A program made the translations under genes and the position numbers. This document shows positions 1 to 8,281 of a stretch of 64,000 nucleotides of DNA, one piece after another (the first letter of the stretch is position 1; every line of letters starts with the position of its first letter). This DNA is from Deltaproteobacteria bacterium (GTDB lineage: Bacteria; UBA10199; JACPAL01). Under the pieces are notes generated by a model. It saw only the letters and a program-made list of their open reading frames with translations. It had not been told where the DNA came from and did no database searches. Location of the stretch: positions 1 to 64,000 of the forward strand of contig JACPAK010000004.1 in the NCBI GenBank assembly GCA_016180845.1, given 5' to 3'.

Positions 1-887
1 AGGAGAGAGAGGAACTGAAGAAACAAGATCAAGAGGCCAAACAATTGGCGGATAAGATCAAGAAAGAAAAGGCAGAACTGGAAAAATTAAGGAAAGAAGC
101 GCCGAAGAAAGAGAAGGCAAAAAAGATCAAAAAAGAAAAATTGAGCAAGAAGGAATTAAAGGAAAAGGCACAGGCGACCGCCTATTTTGGAGTGGGGGGC
201 ATTGACCCTACACCGGAATTTCTAGGACCGATCCGTGAGGTCGCACTCCTCTTGAAGCAGCATCCGGAGGTGAAACCTGTAAGGATCGAAGGACATACCG
301 ATAACACCGGAAGTCATACGCTGAATCTGGCCCTGTCACTCCGTCGGGCAGAAGCGGTCAAAGAAATTCTTATCCGCGAAGGGGTTGATCCTTCACGAAT
401 CGTTACAGCCGGTTTCAATGCCGACCGTCCCGTTGCGCCGAATATCACACGCAGGGAAAGACAACTGAATCGACGGGTCGAGATTTTTATTGGAGACAAA
501 GAGAAGAAGCGGGAACGTCATCGGATCAAAGAGAAGGAGCTCCGAAAAAATATCCATACCACTGCCTATTTTAGTGTTGGTGCCAACCACCCGAGCCAGG
601 AATCCACGCAATGGATCCGCAAGGCGGCTGCGCTGTTGCGTGAGCATCCGGAAATCAAAGAGATCGCCGTGGAGGGACATACCGATAACATTGGAGATCG
701 TTCCAAGAATGTCGACCTCTCACTTCAACGAGCGGAGGCGGTAAAAGAGATTCTGGTTCGGGAAGGGATCGATCCCTCCAGGATTATGACCTTCGGATTC
801 AATGCCGATCGCCCGGTGGCAGCCGATAACACACCCAGTGAGCGACAATTAAATCGGCGGGTTGAAATTATGGTTGGGGATTATTAA
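1..887 (+). CDS. Tandem OmpA-C domain protein (5' end outside window)
   Basis: The frame is open to the left edge, so the apparent TTG start at 45 is probably internal and the gene begins upstream. A Lys/Glu-rich, probably coiled or peptidoglycan-proximal linker (about 45 residues) is followed by two OmpA-C copies, at about residues 45-150 and 170-280 counted from the TTG. Each copy carries EGHTDN, an LS-x2-RAEAVKEIL helix, an F-N-A-D-R-P-V-A stretch and the RQLNRRVEI motif typical of peptidoglycan-binding OmpA/Pal/MotB domains. Family knowledge: this fold binds meso-diaminopimelate in the periplasm. The two copies are close paralogues, indicating a recent duplication. The stop overlaps the stop of the convergent gene. 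Export signal and true N-terminus cannot be seen. Confidence 0.85.
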   Translation, partial: EREELKKQDQEAKQLADKIKKEKAELEKLRKEAPKKEKAKKIKKEKLSKKELKEKAQATAYFGVGGIDPTPEFLGPIREVALLLKQHPEVKPVRIEGHTDNTGSHTLNLALSLRRAEAVKEILIREGVDPSRIVTAGFNADRPVAPNITRRERQLNRRVEIFIGDKEKKRERHRIKEKELRKNIHTTAYFSVGANHPSQESTQWIRKAAALLREHPEIKEIAVEGHTDNIGDRSKNVDLSLQRAEAVKEILVREGIDPSRIMTFGFNADRPVAADNTPSERQLNRRVEIMVGDY

Positions 888-1186
888 TGACGGTGGTAAC
901 CACGCTGCTGTCCTGGAGAAGTCGGCCGTCCTAGGAGAAGATTCCCTTCATGCCAAACTCGAATCGACCGATGCATCGGTTCAGGCCCCATTTTCTGGAG
1001 TTGAATCAGGATCTCCACCACACGGGCCAGTCGATCATTGTTCTTTTGGAGTAATTCAAGCGCCCTTTTTTGGTCCGGCGACAGTGGCCCCGAACGTTTG
1101 TCCGTCATCACGATCTCGGTAGCCAGCTTGATATTGCACAGGGACGACCTTACTTCTCGCCAAAGAAATTGCTTCGTCATTCTCAC
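884..1186 (-). CDS. Stand-alone HisKA-like helical protein lacking the phospho-His
   Basis: A 100-aa protein with a strong Shine-Dalgarno (AGGGAGG) directly before the ATG and 21 bp after the repeat-protein gene, so probably the last gene of that unit. Residues about 9-65 follow the pattern of a histidine-kinase dimerisation helix pair: WREVRSSL aligns with the usual S/F-H-E-L-R-T-P-L, then GPLSPDQKRALELLQKNNDRL matches the second helix. The phospho-accepting His is replaced by Arg and there is no ATPase domain. By inference it cannot autophosphorylate and might act as a dimerisation or docking partner of a kinase. The C-terminus is basic and unstructured-looking. The family assignment rests on pattern reading only. 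Confidence 0.6.
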   Translation of the reverse strand: MRMTKQFLWREVRSSLCNIKLATEIVMTDKRSGPLSPDQKRALELLQKNNDRLARVVEILIQLQKMGPEPMHRSIRVWHEGNLLLGRPTSPGQQRGYHRH

Positions 1187-1207
1187 AGTCCTCCCTTCCT
1201 GCCTGTC

Positions 1208-4200
1208 TTATGGCACCGTCATTTCGATAGACCAACTTAAAAAACCGGCACAGGTACCTGCTGATTCCGTAAATGAGATATCAATACAATCATTCGCCGT
1301 AATCGCTACCGTATTAACAGCATCGGCACACGTCTGACTGTTTGAGATCGAGCAGGTCAGTGCGGTATTAGAAAAGACACCGGTACAGCCGGTTGCCTTG
1401 CGTACGGTCAGCACACAGGTATCCCCCGATGCCTGAGCCGCACTCATATAAAAGTTCAAATTCTTGAGCGTCGCGGCAAAGGGGATATGAGTGCCAAGAG
1501 AGGCCTCCGCGGCACCACAAACCCCACCATAAGGATGGCAGGTGGTGCTGGCCGTAAGTGACACACTCGATCGGCCACTGATTAACGATCGATCGACACC
1601 GGTAGAGGCTGATGTAAGTCGACCATCCGCATCGACAGTGATCGAGGCGACGGTGTAACTACCCGGCGTGACAGCAGTCGAAGCAAGCTCCGAGGTTCCG
1701 ACCGCATCCGCGGCAATATCGGCCGCCGCTATTGTATCCGCTGCGATATCATCGGTCGTGATCGTCGAATCCGTGATCTCCGCTGATTCAATCGTTTGTC
1801 CCAGAACCGAAAGCTCTCCAGCGGCATTGGGTAATGTGATTGATCTGTCGGCGGTCGGGTCAGCAGCGGAGAGCGTGATCTCAAAAAGATCGGCAGTCGC
1901 CCCTTCAAAGATCAGGCTTTGATTCGTCCCATCAATAAAGCAATCGCCACTCAAGCAGGAACCAACCGCTGTAATATCACCCGATCCCGAAGCGGTGGCC
2001 CAGGCGGGATTGGCCCCTGTTCCCAAGGTTTGGAGGAACTGCCCGGAGGTTCCGGCAGCAAGCCTGACCCAATCAGTACCACTATAATACATGACATCCC
2101 CCTGCGCATCGGAACCGAGCGCAATATCGGTCCCATCCACAGAGTTGTCAGCAACCGTCGGATTTGGATATGACCCCGTTAAATCCCCTCCCGCACTCGT
2201 CCCCGACGTCACGATGGTCCCCGTCTCATTCGGAATTGTCACAATCGTATCGGCACCCGGATCGCCCGTGAAGGCCAATCGATTCTCGAAGGTATTGACG
2301 GTGGCCCCTTCATAGACCAGCTCAGTTCCATTGTTTGTCCCATCAACAAACGCCGCCCCCGTCGTTGCATCCCCTACCGCTGATATATCTCCTGTCTCCG
2401 ATCCGGATGAGGCAGCGGTCAATCTCCCGTCCGCATCCACCGTGATCGAGGCGATCGTGTAACTCCCAGCGGTCACTGCCGTCGCCGCTAACTCGGAGGC
2501 GTCAACCGCATTCGCAGCGATCTCGGTACTCCCAACCGCATCCGTTGCAATCTCATCACTCCCGACCGCATCGGTCCCGATATCCGCAGCGGCAATCGTT
2601 GCATCGGTGATCTCGCCTGATTCGATCGTCTGTCCCAAAACTGAGAACTCACCGCTCGCATCCGGTAATGTCACCGACCGGTCCGCCGTTGGATCGCCAG
2701 CCGAAAGAACAATTTCGAAAAGATTGGTGGTCGCCCCCTCGAATGTCAGGTTCTGATTCGTCCCATCAATAAAACAATCACCGGTTGTGCACGAACCGAC
2801 AGAGGAAACATCACCTGTCTCGCTTCCCGTTGAGGCCGCTGTGAGTCTTCCGTCGGCGTCGACTGTAATGCTCGCCACGGTGTAGCTTCCCGCTGTCACC
2901 GTAGTGGCAGCAAGTTCGGAAGCCCCGATAGCATCGACAGCGATCTCTGCGGAACCGACGGCATCGGTGGCTATTTCAGAGCTGCCCACAGCGTCCGCAG
3001 CGATCTCATCACTCCCGACCGCATCGGTCCCGATATCCGCAGCGGCAATCGTTGCATCGGTGATCTCGCCTGATTCGATCGTCTGTCCCAAAACCGAGAA
3101 CTCACCGCTCGCATCCGGTAATGTCACCGACCGGTCTGCCGTTGGATCCCCAGCCGAAAGAACAATTTCGAAAAGATTGGTGGTCGCCCCCTCGAATGTC
3201 AGGTTCTGATTCGTCCCATCAATAAAACAATCACCGGTTGTACAGGAACCGACAGAAGAAATATCACCGGTCTCGCTTCCTGTTGAGGCCGCTGTGAGTC
3301 TTCCGTCGGCGTCGACTGTAATGCTCGCCACGGTGTAACTTCCCGCTGTCACCGTAGTGGCAGCAAGTTCGGAAGCCCCGATAGCATCGACAGCGATCTC
3401 TGCGGAACCGACGGCATCGGTGGCTATTTCGGAGCTGCCTACAGCATCCGCAGCGATCTCTAACCCACCAACGGCATCGGTCGCAATTTCCGAGCCCCCA
3501 ACAGCATCGGCAATAATCTCGGCGCTTCCGACAGCATCCGTCGCAATCTCTGCCGATCCGACACCGTCAGTCGCAATATCTCCTGCTGTAATCGTGTCCG
3601 CCGCAATCTCAGTCGTCGTGACGGCATCCGTTGCGATCTCCGCTGACCCAACGGCATCGGTCGCAATTTCAGAGCTGCCGATTGCATCCGCCGCGATATC
3701 GGCTGCAAGAATCGTATCCAGAGAAATCTCCGCGGTTGTGACCCCTCCCGCAGAAATTCCGATGACATCAGCGGCAACCGTAAGACCGTTACCAGCCCCC
3801 ACATCGAGTGTCACACTGCCGGTGCTCCCACCCCCCGTCAGACCGGCCCCCGCAGTCACATCCGTAATATCACCACCACTCCCTGAGGGGGTGTCCCACG
3901 AGAGAACGCCGGCGCCACTTGTCTTCAAAAATTGACCAGAGGTTCCGTCGACGGAAGGCAAGGTCCAGATCTGGTTCGCGGAAATATCGTTGGGCGCCTT
4001 AAGGCCGACATAATTGGAACCGGTCGCCTCCAGTTCGCGAAACCTGAGCTCTGCCGTTTGTCCCGCGTCGGTACCAAAGGCCATCAGGACAAGACCATCA
4101 GCAGTCGTCCCATCAATTGTCACAAGGGTAAAAGTTCCTGTCGCTGGGGTTGTCCCGCCGATCACTGAATTATTGATCGTCCCCCCCGAAAGTGTCAGAT

Positions 4201-5026
4201 TGTTATCCACCTCGGCATCGGAAACGACAGAACTTCCGGCAACGAGATCCGAGGCGGTCAAGGTATCCGAAACCTGCGTATCAGTGATCCCGGCCGCCGT
4301 GCTGATATCGGCACTGGTAATCGTCCCATCAGTAATCTCCGAAGATTCAATCGAAGTCCCCAGAACAGAACTGAGCGTCACATCACCCGATGCCCCACCC
4401 CCACTGAGACCCGTCCCTGCCGTCACGGCCGTGATATCACCTGTCCCACTGCTCACCATCCCATTCGCCGCCGAGGTAATACGACCATCGCCATCCACAA
4501 CAATAGTCGCTAAGGTATATGTCCCCGGAGTCACTCCCGAAGAGGCGAGTTGGGTCGGACCGATAGCCCCCGTCCCGATATCGGATTCCTCAATGACACC
4601 GGCCCCGATATTCTCGCTCGTAATAATATCCTCCGCGAGAGAAAGCGCGATTTCAGCCACATCGGCCCTCTGGGACCAGGGAATGCTAAAGATTGCCAGA
4701 CGCGGAGAAAACTCCCGATCCCCCTCAATCTGAACACCGAGGTAAAGCGACTCATTTTCAAAGAGATCCACGGGAAATGGAACAGTCGCCCCTAATTCTG
4801 CGGTAAAGACACCTTGATCAAAAGAAAGATTCTGTGCCTCTTCCCAAACGGGATCTGCCGAACTGGAATCAGGGTAGAGACGAAAGGTGACTTCCAAAAA
4901 ACCACCGAGCGGGTTCCCTTCTTCATCCACAACAAAACCCTGGTGAAAAAGCCGATCCCGTGTCCCTGCAAGGGCAGCAAGGGGAAAAAGTAGAAGGAAA
5001 AGGAAGATGAGGATCTTGATCTTCAT
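1208..5026 (-). CDS. Secreted decapeptide-repeat fibre-like protein, 1272 aa
   Basis: Starts with a clear Sec signal peptide (MKIKILIFLFLLLFPLAALA), then a roughly 110-residue N-terminal beta domain (FHQGFVVDEEGNPLGG). Next come stretches of the type GSGDITAVTAGTGLSGGG and DGTSGQFLKTSGAG, seen in phage tail-fibre and other fibrous surface proteins, and long runs of a ten-residue repeat, consensus IATDAVGSAE. Two nearly identical 151-residue blocks lie in tandem. The last about 120 residues form a Cys-containing, jelly-roll-like C-terminal domain. Probably a surface or extracellular fibre; substrate unknown. Its ATG overlaps the stop of the small upstream lipoprotein-like gene by 4 bp, indicating translational coupling. 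Low-complexity repeats make copy number prone to variation and to assembly error. Confidence 0.8.
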   Translation of the reverse strand: MKIKILIFLFLLLFPLAALAGTRDRLFHQGFVVDEEGNPLGGFLEVTFRLYPDSSSADPVWEEAQNLSFDQGVFTAELGATVPFPVDLFENESLYLGVQIEGDREFSPRLAIFSIPWSQRADVAEIALSLAEDIITSENIGAGVIEESDIGTGAIGPTQLASSGVTPGTYTLATIVVDGDGRITSAANGMVSSGTGDITAVTAGTGLSGGGASGDVTLSSVLGTSIESSEITDGTITSADISTAAGITDTQVSDTLTASDLVAGSSVVSDAEVDNNLTLSGGTINNSVIGGTTPATGTFTLVTIDGTTADGLVLMAFGTDAGQTAELRFRELEATGSNYVGLKAPNDISANQIWTLPSVDGTSGQFLKTSGAGVLSWDTPSGSGGDITDVTAGAGLTGGGSTGSVTLDVGAGNGLTVAADVIGISAGGVTTAEISLDTILAADIAADAIGSSEIATDAVGSAEIATDAVTTTEIAADTITAGDIATDGVGSAEIATDAVGSAEIIADAVGGSEIATDAVGGLEIAADAVGSSEIATDAVGSAEIAVDAIGASELAATTVTAGSYTVASITVDADGRLTAASTGSETGDISSVGSCTTGDCFIDGTNQNLTFEGATTNLFEIVLSAGDPTADRSVTLPDASGEFSVLGQTIESGEITDATIAAADIGTDAVGSDEIAADAVGSSEIATDAVGSAEIAVDAIGASELAATTVTAGSYTVASITVDADGRLTAASTGSETGDVSSVGSCTTGDCFIDGTNQNLTFEGATTNLFEIVLSAGDPTADRSVTLPDASGEFSVLGQTIESGEITDATIAAADIGTDAVGSDEIATDAVGSTEIAANAVDASELAATAVTAGSYTIASITVDADGRLTAASSGSETGDISAVGDATTGAAFVDGTNNGTELVYEGATVNTFENRLAFTGDPGADTIVTIPNETGTIVTSGTSAGGDLTGSYPNPTVADNSVDGTDIALGSDAQGDVMYYSGTDWVRLAAGTSGQFLQTLGTGANPAWATASGSGDITAVGSCLSGDCFIDGTNQSLIFEGATADLFEITLSAADPTADRSITLPNAAGELSVLGQTIESAEITDSTITTDDIAADTIAAADIAADAVGTSELASTAVTPGSYTVASITVDADGRLTSASTGVDRSLISGRSSVSLTASTTCHPYGGVCGAAEASLGTHIPFAATLKNLNFYMSAAQASGDTCVLTVRKATGCTGVFSNTALTCSISNSQTCADAVNTVAITANDCIDISFTESAGTCAGFLSWSIEMTVP
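2545..3450 (-). repeat. Two tandem 453-bp coding repeats
   Basis: Bases about 2545-2997 and 2998-3450 are near-identical at a constant offset of 453 bp (151 codons), differing at only scattered positions. The unit encodes a C-T-T-G-D-C-F-I-D-G-T-N block, the F-E-G-A-T block, a beta-rich linker and several decapeptides. It keeps the reading frame, so copy number can change by recombination without disrupting the protein. A third, more diverged unit of the same design lies on either side. Confidence 0.85.
3363..3728 (-). repeat. Array of about twelve 30-bp (10-aa) coding repeats
   Basis: Reading the minus strand gives consecutive ten-residue units such as IATDAVGSAE, IAADAVGSSE and IATDAVGGLE with Ile at 1, Asp at 4, Val/Ile at 6 and Glu at 10. 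The strict period of ten suggests a beta-solenoid or stacked fibre stalk. The units are continuous coding sequence without unique spacers, so this is not CRISPR. Confidence 0.8.
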
Positions 5027-5373
5027 TCCTGACCCCCCTTCTCTCCCGCAAGACTTTGGGCCCCAAGACTGAGCGAAGGGGAAAACATCCGATAGCGGTC
5101 ACCTCGACTTTCTCCCCCGAAAATGAAACTAGATCCCCCTGTCCCTCTATAAACATCACCTGAGAAGTTCACCTGACCCAAACTTCCAACGAGCTGATGA
5201 CTGCCGCTCAAAGGAGGGATTAACCCTGGCTCTGTGGGCGGAGGTATCGGAGGCACCGGAGAAATCGCTGTCTCCTCCCGAGAGAGGAAAAGATGCGGTC
5301 CTGGACTGATACAACCCTCCCCAAGGCAGAGGAAACACCCCAGTAGGACAAAGCCTGGAGATATCCATTTCAT
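5023..5373 (-). CDS. Small Pro/Gly-rich lipoprotein-like protein
   Basis: A 116-aa protein with an N-terminal hydrophobic segment containing cysteines (FVLLGC near residue 13, then CLGEGC), compatible with but not a perfect lipobox. The rest is rich in Pro, Gly and Ser (VPPIPPPTEPGLIPP). The stop overlaps the start of the 1272-aa repeat protein (ATGA), so it is likely the first gene of that operon and may anchor or accompany the fibre at the outer membrane. I recognise no family. A second reading frame overlaps it, but coupling and the leader favour this one. Confidence 0.55.
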   Translation of the reverse strand: MKWISPGFVLLGCFLCLGEGCISPGPHLFLSREETAISPVPPIPPPTEPGLIPPLSGSHQLVGSLGQVNFSGDVYRGTGGSSFIFGGESRGDRYRMFSPSLSLGAQSLAGEKGGQE

Positions 5374-5524
5374 ACGCGATGAATGGTAAGGAAAAGTGTG
5401 TCCTAATGATATCGGCGCAAACCTGATGTTTTTGTCCGTTATTCTCCTACAAAAAGCAGGCTAAAAGCTGTCCTTATACTTTTCCCCTTGTACATATACT
5501 CGTCGCCTTGCTATTCTTTCTTCC

Positions 5525-5917
5525 GTGAAAATTCTATTCGTTTGCGAATACAATGCCTGTCGGAGTCAGATGGCAGAGGGTATGGCGCGAGTGTTCCTTC
5601 CAACCCATTTTTCTATTATGAGTGCTGGCCTCTACCCTGGTGAATTAAACCCGATTACGATCGAGGTCATGAAGGAGATCGGAATCGACATCTCACATCA
5701 GCGGTCGAAGCTGCTTGCGGAAGTGAAGGAGAAGCAGTTTGATCAGGTAGTTGTCCTTGCCGAACCGGCATGGGAAGCAATAGGGATGTTACAGATGGAT
5801 CACAAAATGCTTTGGGCTTTTCCCGATCCAGCATCTGATCCCGGTGACACTGAAACGGTGAAGGGGCGAATCCGCAGGGTTCGGGATCTGTTGAAGGAGA
5901 GAATTTTAACATTATGA
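5525..5917 (+). CDS. Low-molecular-weight phosphatase / arsenate-reductase-like protein
   Basis: A 130-aa member of the low-molecular-weight protein-tyrosine-phosphatase fold, which also includes thioredoxin-coupled ArsC. The catalytic P-loop C-x5-R-S is visible as CEYNACRS (residues 7-14), and the general-acid DP motif as FPDPASDP near residue 100. Start is GTG at 5525, giving the usual MKILFVC N-terminus. Its stop overlaps the next ATG by 4 bp. Two functions are possible: phosphotyrosine phosphatase or arsenate reductase. Coupling to a sensor-like trehalose phosphate synthase favours a regulatory phosphatase, while the arsenic genes 6 kb downstream favour the reductase. Sequence alone does not decide. 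Confidence 0.8.
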   Translation: MKILFVCEYNACRSQMAEGMARVFLPTHFSIMSAGLYPGELNPITIEVMKEIGIDISHQRSKLLAEVKEKQFDQVVVLAEPAWEAIGMLQMDHKMLWAFPDPASDPGDTETVKGRIRRVRDLLKERILTL

Positions 5918-8187
5918 GGATTTCCCGTTTCTGGATTTTAATCGTTGGATCTTTGCTGGTCGTTGCCGTCGCCGTCTCCTTCGGTCATTTTCGGCGGGAA
6001 CAGAACAGCCTTCGGGATGATCTCAATCGACGCGCCCGTGTGATCGCAAAAAGCCTCGCACCCCCTGCGATCCGCATCCTGAAAAATCCTCCCGCTGTTG
6101 ATGAAGAAGATGTTGCGGAACGATTGGAGGGACAAGGTCGCACCCTTGGACTTATGGTTTGCGATCTTGAGGGGAAGTTGATCGCTCGATCATCAACGCT
6201 CTCCGACATCTTCACCTGTAACGATGAAGTCATGGCAACGTTGCAGAGCGGAAATGAAGCGGTGCTTCTGGATGAAACAGGGGGCCAGTCTCTTCATCGG
6301 TTGGTCACTCCATTGAAAGATCGGTCTAGTTCCCTTGTTGGTACTCTCACCATCGTTCATGACGCCACCTACATTACAAAACGGGTCATGTCGGCTGTTA
6401 CCTGGATGACGCTTACCCTCGCCATTTTGGCGATTGTCATTGCCGTCGGAACTTATCTTGCTTCGCGTCGCTCATTTCAAAGATCGGTTGCCCATCTCCT
6501 CGACTGGATGAAATCGTCAAAGACCGAAGAGAACCTTTCTCCTCCCACCGAATCTCTTTTGAGGCCTGTCTCCAGAGAGGTTGAAAAGCTGACCGCCCGA
6601 TTGAGGGCGGCCAAGGAGACGGCCAAAGAGGTTTCGGAGGCAAGTCAGGTGAGCAATCTCTGGACCGCGGCCCGTCTGAAGGCCCACGCTACATCTTCTA
6701 TTGGAAACAAGTCACTGATCGTCGTTTCAAATCGGGAACCGTACATGCATGTTCGGCAAGAGGGTCAACCGCAGGTCATCATCCCGGCAAGTGGTCTGGT
6801 CACGGCGCTTGATCCTGTCCTTCGGGCGACCTCTGGCATCTGGATCGCCCACGGATCGGGGGAGGAAGACCGCGATTTTGTGGATAGCGAAGACAAGATC
6901 CTGGTCCCGCCGCAGTCCCCTCTTTATACACTCAGAAGAATCTGGCTCACGCGGGAGGAGGAAGAGCGGTACTATTATGGTTTCTCCAACGAAGCGGTCT
7001 GGCCTCTCTGTCACCTCACCCATCACCGGCCGCATTTTGAGGAGAAGGACTGGCAGTATTACAGGAAGGTGAATGAGAAATTCGCTGATGCCGTTGTGCA
7101 AGAATGCGGCAAAGAACGACCGTTTATTCTCGTCCAGGATTACCATTTTACCCTGCTCCCAAAGTTGATTCGTGAGCGGCGACCTGATGCCGTGGTTGGC
7201 TTGTTTTGGCACATCCCCTGGCCTACACCCGAATCGTTTCAAATCTGTCCTTGGAAGCGGGAGATATTAGAAGGGATATTGGGGGCAAACTTCGTCGGGT
7301 TTCATCTGCAATCGTTCTGTAACAACTTTCTTGATACTGTAAACAGTCTCCTCCCGGTGCGAATTGATTGGGATCGACCGGGCATCCTCCACGAGGAAGG
7401 ATTAACGACAGTCAAGCCATTCCCGATCGGGGTTCAGCCGTGGTCGGAGCGAGGAATCGCCTCAGATGAAGTATTTCGCGAGAAGGCAAATATGTGGCGA
7501 AAGGAATTGGAGTTGAACACTCGGCGTCTGGTCGTGAGTGTTGACCGGCTCGATTACACCAAGGGGATACCGGAGAGGATCGGAGCAATTGATCGGTTTT
7601 TGGAAAAATATCCGGCCTATCGCGGAAAGGTTTCCTTTGTGCAACTTGCGGCCCCTAGCCGGGTTCACATTCCACGCTACCGGGAATTTGTGACAGAAGT
7701 TGAAGCCTTTGTGGAGCAGGTCAATTGGCGGCACGGAACCGAGGATTGGAAACCGATTCTCTTTCTCAAATCACATCACGATGCCGAGACGGTTTACACC
7801 TTTCTTAGAATGGCTGATGTTTGCATCATCAGTTCTCTCTCAGACGGGATGAATCTCGTTGCCAAGGAATTTGTCGCGGCACGAGAAAAAACAGATGGAG
7901 TTCTTATTCTCTCCGAGTTTGCTGGCGTGGCGCGTGAGTTTCAGGATGCCTTGCAGGTGAACCCTTATTCTCGTGCCGATTTTGCGGAGGTCATCCGGGT
8001 GGCCCTTGAGATGCCGATGGAAGAACAAAAAAGACGGATCGGCCGCATGAAGGCACAAGTCATAGAACATAACGTCTACGGATGGGCCGCAAGTCTTATT
8101 ACTGAAATGACTCAGACCACGGAGGAAGTGTCTGCACAGAAAGTTCATTCGGTATTGAAAACAGCAAATAGCGACGAATCTCGTTGA
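5914..8187 (+). CDS. Membrane sensor fused to trehalose-6-phosphate synthase
   Basis: A 757-aa fusion. Residues about 5-25 and 160-185 are membrane segments flanking a roughly 130-residue extracytoplasmic domain, like the input part of a sensor kinase. A HAMP/coiled region (about 185-245) leads to a GT20 domain (about 260-735). GT20 hallmarks are visible: GIWIAHGSG, YYYGFSNEAVWPL, VQDYHFTLLPKL, FWHIPWPTPE, GFHLQSFCNNF, VDRLDYTKGI and SLSDGMNLVAKEF. Family knowledge: the reaction is UDP- or ADP-glucose plus glucose-6-phosphate to trehalose-6-phosphate. Soluble OtsA is about 470 aa, so the N-terminal 250 residues are extra. No OtsB phosphatase is in the window. By inference an extracellular signal may control osmoprotectant synthesis. 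Confidence 0.88.
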   Translation: MRISRFWILIVGSLLVVAVAVSFGHFRREQNSLRDDLNRRARVIAKSLAPPAIRILKNPPAVDEEDVAERLEGQGRTLGLMVCDLEGKLIARSSTLSDIFTCNDEVMATLQSGNEAVLLDETGGQSLHRLVTPLKDRSSSLVGTLTIVHDATYITKRVMSAVTWMTLTLAILAIVIAVGTYLASRRSFQRSVAHLLDWMKSSKTEENLSPPTESLLRPVSREVEKLTARLRAAKETAKEVSEASQVSNLWTAARLKAHATSSIGNKSLIVVSNREPYMHVRQEGQPQVIIPASGLVTALDPVLRATSGIWIAHGSGEEDRDFVDSEDKILVPPQSPLYTLRRIWLTREEEERYYYGFSNEAVWPLCHLTHHRPHFEEKDWQYYRKVNEKFADAVVQECGKERPFILVQDYHFTLLPKLIRERRPDAVVGLFWHIPWPTPESFQICPWKREILEGILGANFVGFHLQSFCNNFLDTVNSLLPVRIDWDRPGILHEEGLTTVKPFPIGVQPWSERGIASDEVFREKANMWRKELELNTRRLVVSVDRLDYTKGIPERIGAIDRFLEKYPAYRGKVSFVQLAAPSRVHIPRYREFVTEVEAFVEQVNWRHGTEDWKPILFLKSHHDAETVYTFLRMADVCIISSLSDGMNLVAKEFVAAREKTDGVLILSEFAGVAREFQDALQVNPYSRADFAEVIRVALEMPMEEQKRRIGRMKAQVIEHNVYGWAASLITEMTQTTEEVSAQKVHSVLKTANSDESR

Positions 8188-8243
8188 GGCTAGACCCCTT
8201 CTCGTGTCTTTCTTTGATCTGGGCGACCCTTTAAAAAAACAAT

Positions 8244-8275
8244 TTGACCTTAGAGCCAGCTCAAAGGTTTATAAT
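8244..8275 (+). promoter_or_regulatory. MerR-type promoter/operator with 20-bp spacer
   Basis: TTGACC (8244-8249) and a perfect TATAAT (8270-8275) are separated by 20 bp, the over-long spacing typical of MerR-activated promoters. An inverted repeat fills the spacer: ACCTTAGAGC (8247-8256), 2-bp gap, GCTCAAAGGT (8259-8268), with one mismatched pair. Transcription would begin at or next to the regulator ATG at 8282, giving a leaderless or nearly leaderless message. Confidence 0.8.
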
Positions 8276-8281
8276 ACCTTC

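Noticed and set aside
3363-3728. 30-bp periodic repeats as a possible CRISPR array
   Set aside because: The repeats are continuous coding units with no unique spacers, and no cas genes are nearby.
3357-3935. Long plus-strand frame (192 aa, Ala/Ser-rich) opposite the fibre gene
   Set aside because: It is an antisense shadow of the 30-bp repeats; low complexity, no ribosome site, and the minus strand has signal peptide and domains.
5525-5917. Assigning the phosphatase-fold protein firmly as arsenate reductase
   Set aside because: The C-x5-R loop is common to tyrosine phosphatases, and coupling is to a trehalose enzyme, not to the arsenic operon.
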